From Kofleriaceae bacterium (GTDB taxonomy: Bacteria; Myxococcota_A; Polyangia; Haliangiales; Haliangiaceae), in the NCBI GenBank assembly GCA_020633495.1, contig JACKDR010000012.1, positions 124,001-188,000 of the forward strand: a DNA stretch of 64,000 nucleotides, read 5' to 3'. This document shows, one piece after another, positions 1 to 13,124 of this stretch. Made by a program: the position numbers and the translations under genes. The notes under the pieces were generated by a model. The model was not told the DNA's origin. It was given only the letters and a program-made list of their open reading frames with translations, and searched no databases. Position 1 is the stretch's first letter. The number at the start of each line of letters is the position of its first letter.

Positions 1-1515
1 TTCTTGGCCGCCGGCGCGCGCTGCTGCCCGCGCTGGCCGCGGCGCTGCCGCTGCCCGCCGCGCCACCGCTGCCCGCCGTCGTCGTCCCGGTGGTCCCCGT
101 CGCCGGCGCCGGCGCCCCGCCCGCCGCCTTGACGTCGATCTCCGGCACGTCCTTGGCCACCAGCTGCGCCAGCTTCGCCTGGCCTCGCGGCGCGAACGCC
201 AGGTCCCGCGCCGCCGACACCCCCGCGTACGTCTCCCCCGGCGGCGGCCCGCCCCAGCGCCCGCGCACCGGGTCCTTGCACTCCACCGGCCCCGTCCACT
301 CGTGACGGATCGCGTACCGCCCCTGGAAGTTGTTCGTCGAATCCTCCCGCGCCCCCTCCTCCAGCTTCCCGCCCGACTGCACGAACTCCCGCCCGCCCAC
401 GATCGCCTTCGCCTGCTTGAACACCAGGTCGTCCTTGACGTCGTCCGCCCCGTACCGCGCGTGCAGCCGCGTCAGCGTCATCCCGTACCCCTGGTACGCC
501 TCCACCTTCCCCGGCCCGCCCCCCAGCACGTCCTGCCCCAGCGTCGCCAGGTCGTGATAGTCCAGCTGCGGCCCCGGGCACGGATCACACGTCGTCGCGT
601 CCCACGCGTACTCCGTCACCACCGCCCCCGGGTGCTTCTCCACCGTCCGGTCGTACAGCGCCGCGTAGAACTCCCCGAACCGGTTCCGCACCTCGTCCAC
701 CACCTCCAGGTTCGTCGGGATCGTCACGTTCCCGTAGTTCGACAGCTCGTACCGCCCCTCCGGCGACAGGATGCTCACGATCAGATCCTGCTTCCCGCTC
801 GAGTTCGCCAGCCCCAGCCGGATCGGCAGCACGAACTCCTCGCTGTCGTAGTGGAACCGCAGCGGCGACAGCGCCGCCCGCCCGTCCACGAACGTCACCT
901 TCTTCGGGTCCACCTTCGCCACGAAGAACTTCGACCCGCCCTCCACGTACGGCCGCAGCAGCGGCTCCGCGTTCGCAGGGATCTGGTACTTCTCCTGCCG
1001 CAGCCACGTCTCCAGTCCCGTCGAGTCCTTCGCCGACAGGATCACGATCTGGTACTCCCCCACCACGAACTGCGCCTCGATCGTCACGCCCAGATCCTTG
1101 GCGGACTCCTCGGACTTGTCGTACTTGGCGCCGCCGGTGGCGCTCGGCATCATCATCGGCTCCTCGGGCACCATCACGGCGCACGGGTCCTGCTCCCAGT
1201 ACTCGACCAGCCGCGGCGCTCCCATCGTGTCCACCTTCGCGAACACCTCCTTGGGCAGCGTCTTGACGTCCTCCTCGTGCAGCACCACCGGCACCGGCAC
1301 CACCAGCGCGAAGTCCGCCACCGGCCCCGCGTACGCGTTCTGCATCGACAGCACCGTCCGCGTCCCCATCCGCATCATCACCACCTGCGTGGCGTCGTTG
1401 AACATCTCCCCGCCCGCCCCGTTGACGTAGAACCCGCAGAACGCGTGCGCCGCCCCCGGCGCCATCGCACAGGTCGCCGCCGCCACCACGGCCGCCAGCA
1501 TCGTCTTGGGTCCGT

Positions 1516-1519
<4 letters not shown>
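1..1519 (-). CDS. DUF2330 secreted protein, copy A (3' end beyond window)
   Basis: The protein begins with a signal peptide (hydrophobic run ending AAHAFCGF) followed by the DUF2330 body: conserved blocks VVMMRMGTRTVLSMQN, PVPVVLHEEDVKTLPKEVF, EYWEQDPC, STGLETWLR, FFVAKVDPKKV and ATTCDPCPGP. It is the last gene of a three-gene array: its ATG overlaps the TGA of copy B (ATGA, 1516-1519). The family's function is unknown; export to the envelope is inferred from the signal peptide. Oddities: synonymous codons are mostly G-ending (GGG, GTG, ACG, GCG, CGG), whereas copies B and C favour C-ending codons. In the GC-only tract near the window edge the frame runs into AGA and CCA codons, which are rare here. 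The other frame would give a Lys-Lys end like copy C, so a small indel in the tract is possible. Confidence 0.85.
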
Positions 1520-3071
<1,552 letters not shown>

Positions 3072-3075
<4 letters not shown>

Positions 3076-4724
3076 GGGTTCCTCGGTGCGCGGCGCGCCG
3101 CGCGGCGGGTGCGGCGGCCCACCATGGGCGCCGCGACCAGGAGCAACAGGAGCGCGCCACCGGCGTCGCCGCCGGCGCCGCAGCCGCAGCCCTTCTTGGC
3201 GGCGCCGGGCGGCTGGTGGCCGGCGTGCGGCGCGGTGGTCGGCGCCGGCGGGCCGGCGGTCGCCGTGGCCGGCGCGGCGCCGGCCGCCTTGACGTCGACC
3301 TCGGGGACGTCCTGCGCGACCAGCTGGGCCAGCGCGACCTTGCCGCGAGGCGCGAACGCCAGGTCCCGCGCCGCCGCCGGCGGCGACGACGGCGTGCCCT
3401 GGGGCGGACCACCCCAGCGGCCGCGGACCGGCGCCTTGCACTCGATCGGCCCGGTCCACTCGTGGCGGATCGCGTAGCGGGCCTGGAAGTTGTTGCCGTA
3501 GCGCGACGGCTGCGCGCCCTCCTCGAGCTTGCCGCTCGCCTGCAGGAACTCGCGGCCGCCGACGATCGCGTCGGCGTGCTCGAAGACCAGGTCGTCCTTG
3601 ACGTCGCCGGCGCGGTAGCGCGCGTGCAGCCGGGTCATCACCATGCCGCCGCCGCCGCCGCGTCCCATGCGCCCGTCGTCGCCGCCCCCGGCGACCACGT
3701 CGGCGCCCAGGGTCGCGAGGTCGTGGTAGTCGAGCTGCGGGCCCGGGCACGGGTCGCAGCTCTGCGCGGTCCACGCGTACTCGGTGACCACCGCGCCCGG
3801 GTGCTTCTCGACGGTGCGGTCGAACAGCGCCGCGTAGAACTCGCCGAAGCGGTCGCGGACGTCGTCGACGACGTCGAGGTTGGTCGGGATCGTGACGTTG
3901 TCGTAGTTGGCGACCTGGTAGCGGCCCTCGGTCGACAGGATCGTGACGATCAGATCCTGGGTGCCGCTGGAGTTGGCCAGGCCGAGCCGGATCGGCAGCG
4001 TGAAGGCGTCGCTGTCGTAGTGGAAGCGCAGCGGCGACAGCGCGGCGCGCCCGTCGACGAAGGTCACCTTCTTGGGGTCGACCTTGGCGACGAAGAACTT
4101 GCTGCCGCTCTCGACGTACGGCCGCAGCAGCGGCTCGGCGCCGGCCGGGATCTGGTACTGCTGCTCGCGCAGCCAGGTGTCGAGCCCGGTCGAGTCCTTG
4201 GCCGACAGGATCACGATCTGGTACTCGCCGACCACGAACTGGGCCTCGATCGTGACGCCGTGGTCGGCGTCGCCCTTGCCCATCTTGCCCTCCTCGAGGG
4301 CCATCATCGTGCCGGTGCCGCCGGCCTCGTCCTCGTCGTACTCGGGCTCGCACGGGTCCTGCTCCCAGTACTCGACCAGCCGCGGCGCCCCCATCGTGTC
4401 CACCTTCGCGAACACCTCCTTGGGCAGCGTCTTGACGTCCTCCTCGTGCAGCACCACCGGCACCGGGATGACCAGCGCGAAGTCGGCGACCGGCCCCTGG
4501 TAGGCGTTCTGCATCGACAGCACGGTGCGAGTGCCGCCGCGCATCAGCACGACCTGGGTGGCGTCGTTGAACATGTCGCCGCCGGCGCCGTTGAAGCCGC
4601 AGAACGCGGCGGCGGGGCGCGGCGCGACCGTCAGCGCGGCGAGCGCGCTGGCGGCGGCCAGCGCCCACAGCAAGATCCGGCCGCAGGACGAGCCTGGGCG
4701 CGTGGCGAGCTTCCCTCGTCGCAT
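3072..4724 (-). CDS. DUF2330 protein, copy C, first gene of the array
   Basis: A 550-residue first gene of the triple array. The ATG at 4724 was chosen because AAGGGGGG lies just upstream and the signal peptide follows (WALAAASALAALTVAPRPAAA, then FCGF); an upstream frame to 4817 has no support. The DUF2330 blocks match copies A and B. The C-terminus reads KKGCGCGAGGDAGG, then ALLLLLVAAPMVG, then RRTRRAARR: a MYXO-CTERM-like Cys/hydrophobic/Arg tail. A Pro/Ala/Thr-rich linker joins body and tail. A 77-bp stretch (4390-4466) is identical to 1221-1297 in copy A but differs from copy B, which suggests gene conversion. Function unknown. Confidence 0.88.
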
Positions 4725-4758
4725 GATCCCCCCTTGAGGTCTCCGGGGCACGAGCATA
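4725..4758 (-). promoter_or_regulatory. -10 box and Shine-Dalgarno of the DUF2330 operon
   Basis: On the minus strand TATGCT (4753-4758) sits about 28 nt before the ATG at 4724, and AAGGGGGG lies close to the start codon. This is one of the few first genes here with a leader and a clear ribosome-binding site. No convincing -35 box is visible. Confidence 0.5.
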
Positions 4759-4887
4759 GACAAACGCACCGGGCCTGTCCTTGGCCTGGGCGACGCGATG
4801 CTTCGCGCCGACACCACAATGTCCGCGCCGGGTTACAAGTGACGCGCGCGCCCTACCGGCGGCGCGGGCGCGATCACCCGGGACGGG

Positions 4888-5760
4888 TCACGGGCAGCCC
4901 AGCCACTCGAGCGTCTCGGTCAGCATCGCCGCGGTCTCCTGGCAGCGCTCGGCGGCCAGCGCGGCGGCGCCGTCGCGGCCGTGCAGCGACCGCAGCGAGC
5001 GCCGCAGCGACGCGACGTGCTCGCCGTACGACCGCTTCTGCTCGGCGTCGATGCGATCGCAGCGGTTGATGCGCAGGCCCAGCCGCCAGGTGTCGTTGCA
5101 CGCCGGGATCTGGCTGGGGTCGTCGTCGACCGGCAGGCACGCCGCCGCGATCATGTGCTCGCGCAGATCGTCGGCGCGGCGCTGGCACTGCGCGGCGGCG
5201 GCGCGGCGGCCGGCGCGATCGAGGCCACGCCACCCGGCGACCTCGTCGCCGGGATCGTCGTCGACGGTGACGTCGTCGCACGACGTCGACGCCGCCGCCA
5301 GCGCGACCAGGTCGTCACACGCGGCGATGCCGGTGCCGGCGCGGGTCAGCGTCGCGGACATCGTGCAGCCCGCGGCGGTGGACAGCGTGATCGCGACCGC
5401 GCGCGGCGACGAGGTCGCGGTCGCCTTGCCCTTGGCCGGCTTGCCCTTCGTCGCCTTGCCCTTCGTCGCCTTCGCCTTCGTGGCGAGCGTCACCGTGACG
5501 TCCGACGCCGTCGCGCGCAGGCCGCCGTCGACGACGTCGGGCCACAGCTCGCCGAGGCCGTCGAACAGCGCGGCGCCGTCGATCGCCACCGCGTCATCCC
5601 GCCACCGGATGTCCACGCTCAGCTCGTCCGGCCCCGGCGCGGTGCAATCGGTCCACGTCGCGGTGCCGGTCCAGGTCCCGATCCAGTCCTCGATCACGCC
5701 GGCGCGCGCCGGCGGTGCCAGCAGGCAGGTGGCCGCGACGACGGCGACGACGAATCGCAT
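4888..5760 (-). CDS. Secreted protein of unknown function, GTWTG paralogue 1
   Basis: A 290-residue protein with an N-terminal signal peptide (MRFVVAVVAATCLLAPPARA). The mature start, DWIGTWTGTATWTDCTAPG, closely matches the protein encoded at 5872-6768 (RWLGTWTGKATWKGCTAEV), so the two are tandem paralogues. Shared features are an acidic/aromatic first half, a Lys/Ala/Thr-rich low-complexity segment (KATKGKATKGKPAKGKA), and a C-terminal Cys-containing helical part with regularly placed cysteines (ACDD, SCDD, AQCQ, AACLP, PACN, NRCD, ERCQ, LGCP), likely disulfide-bonded. The early W/G pattern resembles the first strand of lipocalin-like barrels, but I cannot assign a family. Export to the periplasm is inferred. 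Confidence 0.75.
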   Translation of the reverse strand: MRFVVAVVAATCLLAPPARAGVIEDWIGTWTGTATWTDCTAPGPDELSVDIRWRDDAVAIDGAALFDGLGELWPDVVDGGLRATASDVTVTLATKAKATKGKATKGKPAKGKATATSSPRAVAITLSTAAGCTMSATLTRAGTGIAACDDLVALAAASTSCDDVTVDDDPGDEVAGWRGLDRAGRRAAAAQCQRRADDLREHMIAAACLPVDDDPSQIPACNDTWRLGLRINRCDRIDAEQKRSYGEHVASLRRSLRSLHGRDGAAALAAERCQETAAMLTETLEWLGCP

Positions 5761-5805
5761 CCTGCAAGCTTGCGCGATCCCCGTCCCTCCGGCGAGCCCG
5801 CCTGA

Positions 5806-5830
5806 CCCGTGCCCGTGCCCGTGCCCGTGC
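5806..5830. repeat. CCCGTG hexamer microrepeat
   Basis: Four perfect CCCGTG units in tandem (5806-5829), followed by the partial unit CCCGA. It lies in the 111-bp gap between the two GTWTG paralogue genes. No function is apparent; slippage would be harmless here. Confidence 0.6.
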
Positions 5831-5871
5831 CCGATCCGGCTCCGGTTCCGGTGTCCCCGCCCCGCCCTCCT

Positions 5872-6768
5872 CTACAGCGAGCAGCCCATCGCCGACGCCC
5901 CCTGGCGCACGGCGTCCACCGCCTGGCGGCAGGCGTCGTTGGCGGCGCGCCGCGCCTCGTCGGGGACGCCCGACATGTCGGCCCACCCCTGCTTCATGGC
6001 GTCGATGCCCTGGCGGGCCGCGTCGCGCGCCGCCTGCGGGACCTTGGGGCACTGCAGGTAGCGCTCGATCACCTGGAGGTAGCGATCGCAGTCGGGCAGC
6101 CCGGTGGTGAACACGGTGAGCGCGCCGCTGCCCAGGTTGCACTGGGCCTGCCCCAGCTCGTCGCGCAGGGTCGCGACCTCGGTCTTGCAGGTCGCGACCC
6201 GGGCCTTGCGCGCCTTGCCCTTGAGCTGCTTCCAGCCGTCCCAGCCGTCGGTGAGCTCGCCGGGCTGCCACGGCCCGGCCTCGGTGGTGAACTGGCTGCA
6301 GCTCGACTTCAGCGTGGCCAGCGCGACCAGCGCGTCGCAGCCGGCGTCGCCGGTGCCGACCCGCTGCAGCGTCGCCTTGCCGGCGCAGCCCGACTCGGTC
6401 TTGACCGCGAGCTTGGCGCCCCGCTTGGTCCAGGTCAGGGTCAGGCTCAGATCGGCGCGCGGCGCGCTCAGCGCGTCGAGGCCGGCGGCGAGGTCGATCG
6501 CGCCGAGCCCGTCCATCAGGACGTCGCCGTCGACGGTCAGCGCGCCGGCGGCGCCGGGCGCGATCGCCAGCGCGACGTCGTCGTGGACCTCGGCGGTGCA
6601 GCCCTTCCAGGTCGCCTTGCCGGTCCAGGTGCCGAGCCAGCGCTCGGCGATGTCGGTGGCGGTGCCGGCCGGCCGGGCCTTGGCCGCCGGCTTGGCCGCG
6701 GCGCGCGCCGCACCGGCGGCGAGGCCGAGCGCCGTCGCCGCGACGACCAGGTGGGTCCGTCGGGTCAT
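5872..6768 (-). CDS. Secreted protein of unknown function, GTWTG paralogue 2
   Basis: A 298-residue paralogue of the gene just downstream. It has a signal peptide (VVAATALGLAAGAARAAA), then an Ala/Lys linker and the shared motif WLGTWTGKATWKGC. The second half carries spaced cysteines (SGCAG, AGCDA, SSCSQ, ATCKT, AQCNL, PDCDR, LQCPK, ACRQ, MGCSL), which suggests a disulfide-stabilised periplasmic or secreted domain. There is no Shine-Dalgarno; CACCAT lies 7 nt before the ATG and could be a weak -10 for a leaderless transcript. Function unknown. The pair probably arose by tandem duplication with strong later divergence. Confidence 0.75.
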   Translation of the reverse strand: MTRRTHLVVAATALGLAAGAARAAAKPAAKARPAGTATDIAERWLGTWTGKATWKGCTAEVHDDVALAIAPGAAGALTVDGDVLMDGLGAIDLAAGLDALSAPRADLSLTLTWTKRGAKLAVKTESGCAGKATLQRVGTGDAGCDALVALATLKSSCSQFTTEAGPWQPGELTDGWDGWKQLKGKARKARVATCKTEVATLRDELGQAQCNLGSGALTVFTTGLPDCDRYLQVIERYLQCPKVPQAARDAARQGIDAMKQGWADMSGVPDEARRAANDACRQAVDAVRQGASAMGCSL

Positions 6769-6813
6769 GCCGTCGATGGTGACACGGCGGCGGCGCCGCG
6801 CGAGCGGAATGCC

Positions 6814-8163
6814 TCAGCTTGCCGGTCGCGACCGGTGCCACCACGTCGACGCCGCCCACACCACCGCGCCGGCGGCGATCGTGCCGAGCGCGTAGCTGGC
6901 CTCGCCCAGCTCGAGGTGCAGCTGCGAGTACGTGATCCACGCGGCGCCGGCGACGAAGATCGCCGGCGTCACCGGGTAGCCCCAGGTCCGGTACGGCCGC
7001 GGCGCGTCGGGCCGGGTGACGCGCAGCACCGGCACCGCGATCACCGCGAGGGCGGCGAAGATCGACAGCGTGAAGCCGACGTAGCGCATGACCTTGGCGA
7101 GGTCGCCGAGCAGCACCACCGTCGTGGCCACCGCGCCCTGCAGCAGCACCGCGACCAGCGGCACGCCGCGCGCCGAGCGCCACGCCAGCAGGCCGGGCAG
7201 CGCGCCGTCGTCGGCCATCGCCGCGTAGACGCGGGGGCCGGCCATGACCATCGCGCTGACCGCCGAGATCAGGCCCAGCGCGATCATCGACGAGAACAGC
7301 CGGCCGGCGCCGTCGCCGAACAGCACCCGGGCGGCGGCGTCGCCGACCTCGACGATGGGGCCGCCGTCGGCGCCGGTCGCCATGCGCTCGGGCCCGAGCG
7401 CCCAGATGAAGACCAGGTTGAGGCCGACGTAGAGCACGGTGACCAGCGCGGTGCCGGCGAGCAGCGCCCGCGGGATCGTGCGCGCCGGCTCGCGGATGTC
7501 GCCGGCGATGTACGCGGCGGCGTTCCACCCGGAGTACGCGAAGCTGACGTACATCAGCGACACGCCGAACGCCTCGGTGCCGATCGTCGCCAGGCCGTCG
7601 CCCTGGGCCGCGAAGTGGCCGGCGTCGCCGCCGCCGACCAGCAGCGCGGCGCCGATGAAGACGACGATCAGCGCCGCCTTGGCGGTCGAGAACCCGGCCT
7701 GGATCCGGCCGCCGACGACGGTGTCGAAGCCGTGCAGCGCGGTCATCGCGACGACGAGCCCGACCGCCAGCGCCTTCTGCGAGGTCGGGTCCTTGAGCGC
7801 CGGGAAGATCGCGCCGCCGTAGGCCGCGAACGCCAGCGCGGCGCCGGCGATCGGCGCCGAGAACCCGGCGAACAGCGACACCCAGCCCGACAGGAAGCCG
7901 ACCACCGGGTGGTAGGCCTCGCGCAGGTAGACGTACTCGCCGCCGGCCTCGGGCATCATCGCGCCGAGCTCGGCGTAGGCGGCGGCGCCGCACAGCGCCA
8001 GGACGCCGCCGAGCACCCACGCCACCATCATCGTGCCGGGGTCGTGCAGCGCCGCGGCCTGGAAGCCGCCGCTGGTGAAGACGCCGGTGCCGATCATGTT
8101 GGCGACGACGATCGCCGCGGCGACGACGAAGCCGAGGCGGCGCGCCGGGGTCGGCGCGGTCAC
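6814..8163 (-). CDS. APC-family amino-acid permease
   Basis: A 449-residue polytopic membrane protein of the amino acid-polyamine-organocation family. The first transmembrane segment carries the unwound-helix signature VVANMIGTGVFTSGGF, typical of APC substrate sites. GAAAYAELGAMMPEAGGEYVYLREAYHP, following TM2, is the conserved APC segment with the usual Glu and Gly residues. Around twelve hydrophobic segments can be traced to the C-terminus, the usual number. The GTG at 8163 is the only start that keeps the full first helix. It lies 36 bp downstream of the esterase stop on the same strand, so cotranscription is possible. It probably imports an amino acid or exchanges it for a related compound; the substrate cannot be read from sequence. 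Confidence 0.9.
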   Translation of the reverse strand: MTAPTPARRLGFVVAAAIVVANMIGTGVFTSGGFQAAALHDPGTMMVAWVLGGVLALCGAAAYAELGAMMPEAGGEYVYLREAYHPVVGFLSGWVSLFAGFSAPIAGAALAFAAYGGAIFPALKDPTSQKALAVGLVVAMTALHGFDTVVGGRIQAGFSTAKAALIVVFIGAALLVGGGDAGHFAAQGDGLATIGTEAFGVSLMYVSFAYSGWNAAAYIAGDIREPARTIPRALLAGTALVTVLYVGLNLVFIWALGPERMATGADGGPIVEVGDAAARVLFGDGAGRLFSSMIALGLISAVSAMVMAGPRVYAAMADDGALPGLLAWRSARGVPLVAVLLQGAVATTVVLLGDLAKVMRYVGFTLSIFAALAVIAVPVLRVTRPDAPRPYRTWGYPVTPAIFVAGAAWITYSQLHLELGEASYALGTIAAGAVVWAASTWWHRSRPAS

Positions 8164-8199
8164 GCGCGGCTCCCCACCGCGGCCGCCGGCCGGCGACGG

Positions 8200-9401
8200 C
8201 TAGCGCTGGCTCGCCGCGGGCAGCGCGAGGTGCACCGGGTGGCGCGCGCGGCGCACGCGCAGGTGGCGATCGAGGAAGGCCAGCGCGTCGCGCCAGCACC
8301 GCCGCGCGTCGCGGTTCCAGACCATGGCGTGGAAGGCATGGATACCGCCCGGGTAATACCGCGCCTCGCACGGCACGCCGAGATCGGCGAGCGCCTTTTC
8401 GAGCCGGCGGGTGTCGGGCAGCAGGGGATCACGGGTGCCCACCGCCGCGAAGAACGGCGGCAGCGGCCGTTCGATTCCGTGGGGCGCGAGGTCGCGCTCG
8501 AGCACGCACAGCGGATCGGCGAGGTCGAGGCTGTGGTGGGGCTCGCGGCGGCCCAGGTACGAGTCGGAGCAGTTGCGGATCGCGGCGTCGAGCAGCGGCG
8601 GCAGGCGCCGCTTGCCGCGGTCGACGGCCGCGACCGCGGTGGGCGCCGCGACCGAGTCGCTGCCGCGGCCCTCGGCGAAGCGCGCCGGGTCCGAGACCTG
8701 GAGCATGCCGCAGAACGGCAGCGCGGCGTGGGGCGCGACCCCGGTGTCGAAGGCGCGGCGCGCCCACGGCTCGGGGCGACGCTGGGTGGTCGCCAGGGTC
8801 AGCGCGGTGATCAGGTTGGCGCCGGCGGACTCGCCGGCGACCGCGACCCGGCCGAGGTCGCCGCCGAGCGCCTCGACGTGCTCGACCATCCACTGCCACG
8901 CCGCGCAGGTGTCGGCGATCGCCGCCGGGAACGGGTGCGTCGGCGCCAGCCGGTAGCTGATGTTGACCACCAGGTAGCCGTGGCGCGCGAACGCCAGGCC
9001 CATGACCCAGTGGGTGTCCTTCGACAGCAGGCTGAACGCGCCGCCGTGGACGTAGAACACCACCGGCCACGGCCCGGGGCGGGTCAGCGGCCGGTAGACG
9101 TCGAGCAGGTGATCGCGCGAGCCGCCCGGCAGGTACGGCAGGTCGCGCAGCACCTCGACGCCGTGGGCGTGGGGACGGGCCCGCGGGTGCAGCCGCGCGA
9201 CCCCGGCGATCGCGGTCAGCGCGCTGCTCGAGACCAGGTGCATGCCGCGGCGACGCAGCCGCGCGATCGCGCGGGTCGCCGGGCTGCGACGACCGGGCGC
9301 GGCCGGCGTCGTCGGCGACGACGTCGTCGGCGCCGTGACCTCCCCGGTGGTGGCGGCGACGAAGCCGGCGCGCCACGGCGCCGGGCCCGCGCGATCGTCG
9401 C

Positions 9402-9405
<4 letters not shown>
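8200..9405 (-). CDS. HSL-type alpha/beta hydrolase (carboxylesterase)
   Basis: This is a hormone-sensitive-lipase-family esterase. It shows the oxyanion-hole motif YVHGGAF, the nucleophile elbow GESAG, a likely catalytic Asp in GTRDPLLPD and His in GGIHAFHAM, in the expected order. The GTG at 9405 overlaps the TGA of the SpoIID-type gene (GTGA) and gives 401 residues, with the nucleophile Ser near residue 193. An ATG at 9243 gives 347 residues, closer to the family's usual length; the extra 54 residues are Ala/Pro/Thr-rich. It probably hydrolyses short acyl esters in the cytoplasm; no signal peptide is evident with either start. Confidence 0.88.
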
Positions 9406-10304
<899 letters not shown>

Positions 10305-10316
10305 CCACCGAATGTA
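10305..10316 (-). promoter_or_regulatory. Leaderless -10 box of the SpoIID-type gene
   Basis: Read on the minus strand: TACATT, then the 6-nt spacer CGGTGG, then the ATG at 10304. A -10 element at this distance puts the transcription start on or next to the start codon. Confidence 0.5.
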
Positions 10317-10331
10317 GCAGAGCCGCCCGGG

Positions 10332-11501
<1,170 letters not shown>

Positions 11502-11595
11502 GAAGGGGGAGTGTGACACGGCTGGCCTCACGACGGTGCTCCGAGAACGCGGCGAGGACGGCTCGCCGCTCGTGGGTCAGCAACCGTCGGGACGG

Positions 11596-11630
11596 GGCCG
11601 CGCATTCCGCGGCGGCGCCGCGGCGCGGCC
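11596..11630 (-). terminator. Nested GC-rich hairpin downstream of the GH5 gene
   Basis: An outer stem GGCCGCGC/GCGCGGCC encloses an inner stem CCGCGGC/GCCGCGG. It lies 15 bp past the GH5 stop codon (minus strand). It has no U tract, so it may be a transcript-end stabiliser rather than a classical terminator. Confidence 0.4.
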
Positions 11631-11644
11631 GGGCCCGTGCCCGC

Positions 11645-13054
11645 CTACGGGGTCACCTCGAGCACGCCGTCGCACGGCAGCGAGATCAGGCCGGTCGCGG
11701 CGTCGCGCGCCGGCGTCACCGCGGCGCCGTCGCAGCGGACCGTGTACGTCGCCGCGGCGGCCTCGGGGACGTAGACCTCGTGCGGCACGCCATGGGTCGA
11801 GCCCGGCGTGACCTCGAGGCGCAGCGCCCCGGTGGTGCGGTCCCACAGGTTGGCGACCGGCTCGCCGGCGATCCGCGCGGCGTGGACGCGCGACAGCCAG
11901 CCGACGACGCGCGGCCGCTCGGTCCACGCCCCGGTGGCGTCGTCGTAGTCGTAGAGGCCCCAGCTGGCCTGGCTGCGCTCCTTCCACACCCAGAACGCGT
12001 CCGACGCCAGGTAGCGATCGTGGAGCTCGGCCTCGACGCCCATCCACAGATCGGCGTTGGGGGTGTCGGGGCCGACGCCGTACTCGCCGAACAAGAGCGG
12101 CGTGCCCCACGCCGCGGCCTCGTCGCGGGCGTTGACGACGCTGGGCTCGAGGTCGGCGGGCTCGAGCTGCTCGAGCGGCGTCGGATCGGCGCCGAACACG
12201 AACGTGTAGACGTGCGGCGCGTAGACCGCGCCGTCGGTGGCGAACGGCGCCTCGGCCAGCGGCACGAAGTCGAACAGGTTGCGCAGCGCGGTGGGCTCGA
12301 AGAAGACCAGCTTGCCGGGCGCGGCGGCGCGCACGGTCTCGGCGGCGGCGGCGGTGAAGACGTCGACCTCGTCCTGGCCGATCGACGGCTCGTTGAACAG
12401 CTCGAAGCCGATCACCGCCGGGTGATCGGCCCAGCGCGCCGCGACCATCGCGAGCATGTCGCGGAACTCGGCCTGCAGCCCGGCGGCGTCGTCGACGTCG
12501 AAGAACGTGTTGAAGGCCTGGGTCACCTGCATCGAGGTGCGGCGGGCGCCGAGATCCTCGAGCGGGCCCTCGAGGAGCATCTCGGGCGCCGGCACGATCG
12601 CCCACAGCGGCGCGCCGTCCTCGCCGATCTCCTTGGAGTAGGCGTCCTGGTGCAGGTCGACGAGGACCAGCACGCCGGCGTCGCCGGCGCAGTCGATCGC
12701 GGCGTCGACCCGGGCCAGGTAGGCCTCGTCGTAGACGTCGCGCTCGGGCTCGATGCCGCTCCAGTTGATCGGCAGGCGCAGCAGATCGAGGCCGAGCTCG
12801 CGCATGCGCCGGCAGTCGGCGGCGTCGAGCGCGGGGATGGGCTCGAGCGCGGTGCGGCCGTCGTCGAAGGTGACGTCGAAGACACCCTCGACGCGGGCGT
12901 TGACGCCGCGGAGCAGCGCGATGCGGCCCTGGGCGTCGCGCAGGTGGGCGCCGTCGGCGTACAGCGGCGCGGTGGTGGGCGCGGGCGGCGGGTCGTCACC
13001 GCCACAGGCGGCGGCGGCGACGGCGAGGGGGATCAGGCAGGCGGAGCGGCGCAC
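11645..13054 (-). CDS. GH5 glycoside hydrolase lipoprotein, endoglycoceramidase-like
   Basis: A 469-residue lipoprotein (lipobox region LAVAAAACGGD, acylated Cys near residue 17). The TIM-barrel shows RGVNARVEGVFD, LLRLPINWSGIEPERDVYDEAYL, LVDLHQDAYSKEIGEDGAPLWA, FELFNEPSIG (acid/base Glu222) and LFGEYGVGPD (nucleophile Glu324). The LHQD-YS-GEDGAP-WA pattern is characteristic of endoglycoceramidase-type GH5 enzymes, which release oligosaccharides from glycolipids. A C-terminal beta-rich domain follows (EVYVPEAAAATYTVRCDG). It is likely surface- or periplasm-anchored. The GTG start has TAGGCT 6 nt upstream and no Shine-Dalgarno, so translation is probably leaderless. The substrate is inferred from motifs; a beta-glucanase of the same family is the alternative. 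Confidence 0.85.
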   Translation of the reverse strand: MRRSACLIPLAVAAAACGGDDPPPAPTTAPLYADGAHLRDAQGRIALLRGVNARVEGVFDVTFDDGRTALEPIPALDAADCRRMRELGLDLLRLPINWSGIEPERDVYDEAYLARVDAAIDCAGDAGVLVLVDLHQDAYSKEIGEDGAPLWAIVPAPEMLLEGPLEDLGARRTSMQVTQAFNTFFDVDDAAGLQAEFRDMLAMVAARWADHPAVIGFELFNEPSIGQDEVDVFTAAAAETVRAAAPGKLVFFEPTALRNLFDFVPLAEAPFATDGAVYAPHVYTFVFGADPTPLEQLEPADLEPSVVNARDEAAAWGTPLLFGEYGVGPDTPNADLWMGVEAELHDRYLASDAFWVWKERSQASWGLYDYDDATGAWTERPRVVGWLSRVHAARIAGEPVANLWDRTTGALRLEVTPGSTHGVPHEVYVPEAAAATYTVRCDGAAVTPARDAATGLISLPCDGVLEVTP

Positions 13055-13083
13055 CGCCGTAGCCTAGCCCGACCCGGCCGCCG

Positions 13084-13108
13084 CGACGCCGGCGACGTGC
13101 CGGCGTCG
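13084..13108 (-). terminator. 10-bp perfect hairpin between two minus-strand genes
   Basis: CGACGCCGGC and GCCGGCGTCG pair around a 5-nt loop, 16 bp past the stop of the fragment at 13125 and just before the promoter of the GH5 gene. It is not followed by a T run on the minus strand, so factor-independent termination is uncertain. Confidence 0.45.
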
Positions 13109-13124
13109 GCGGCCCGAGGCTGAC

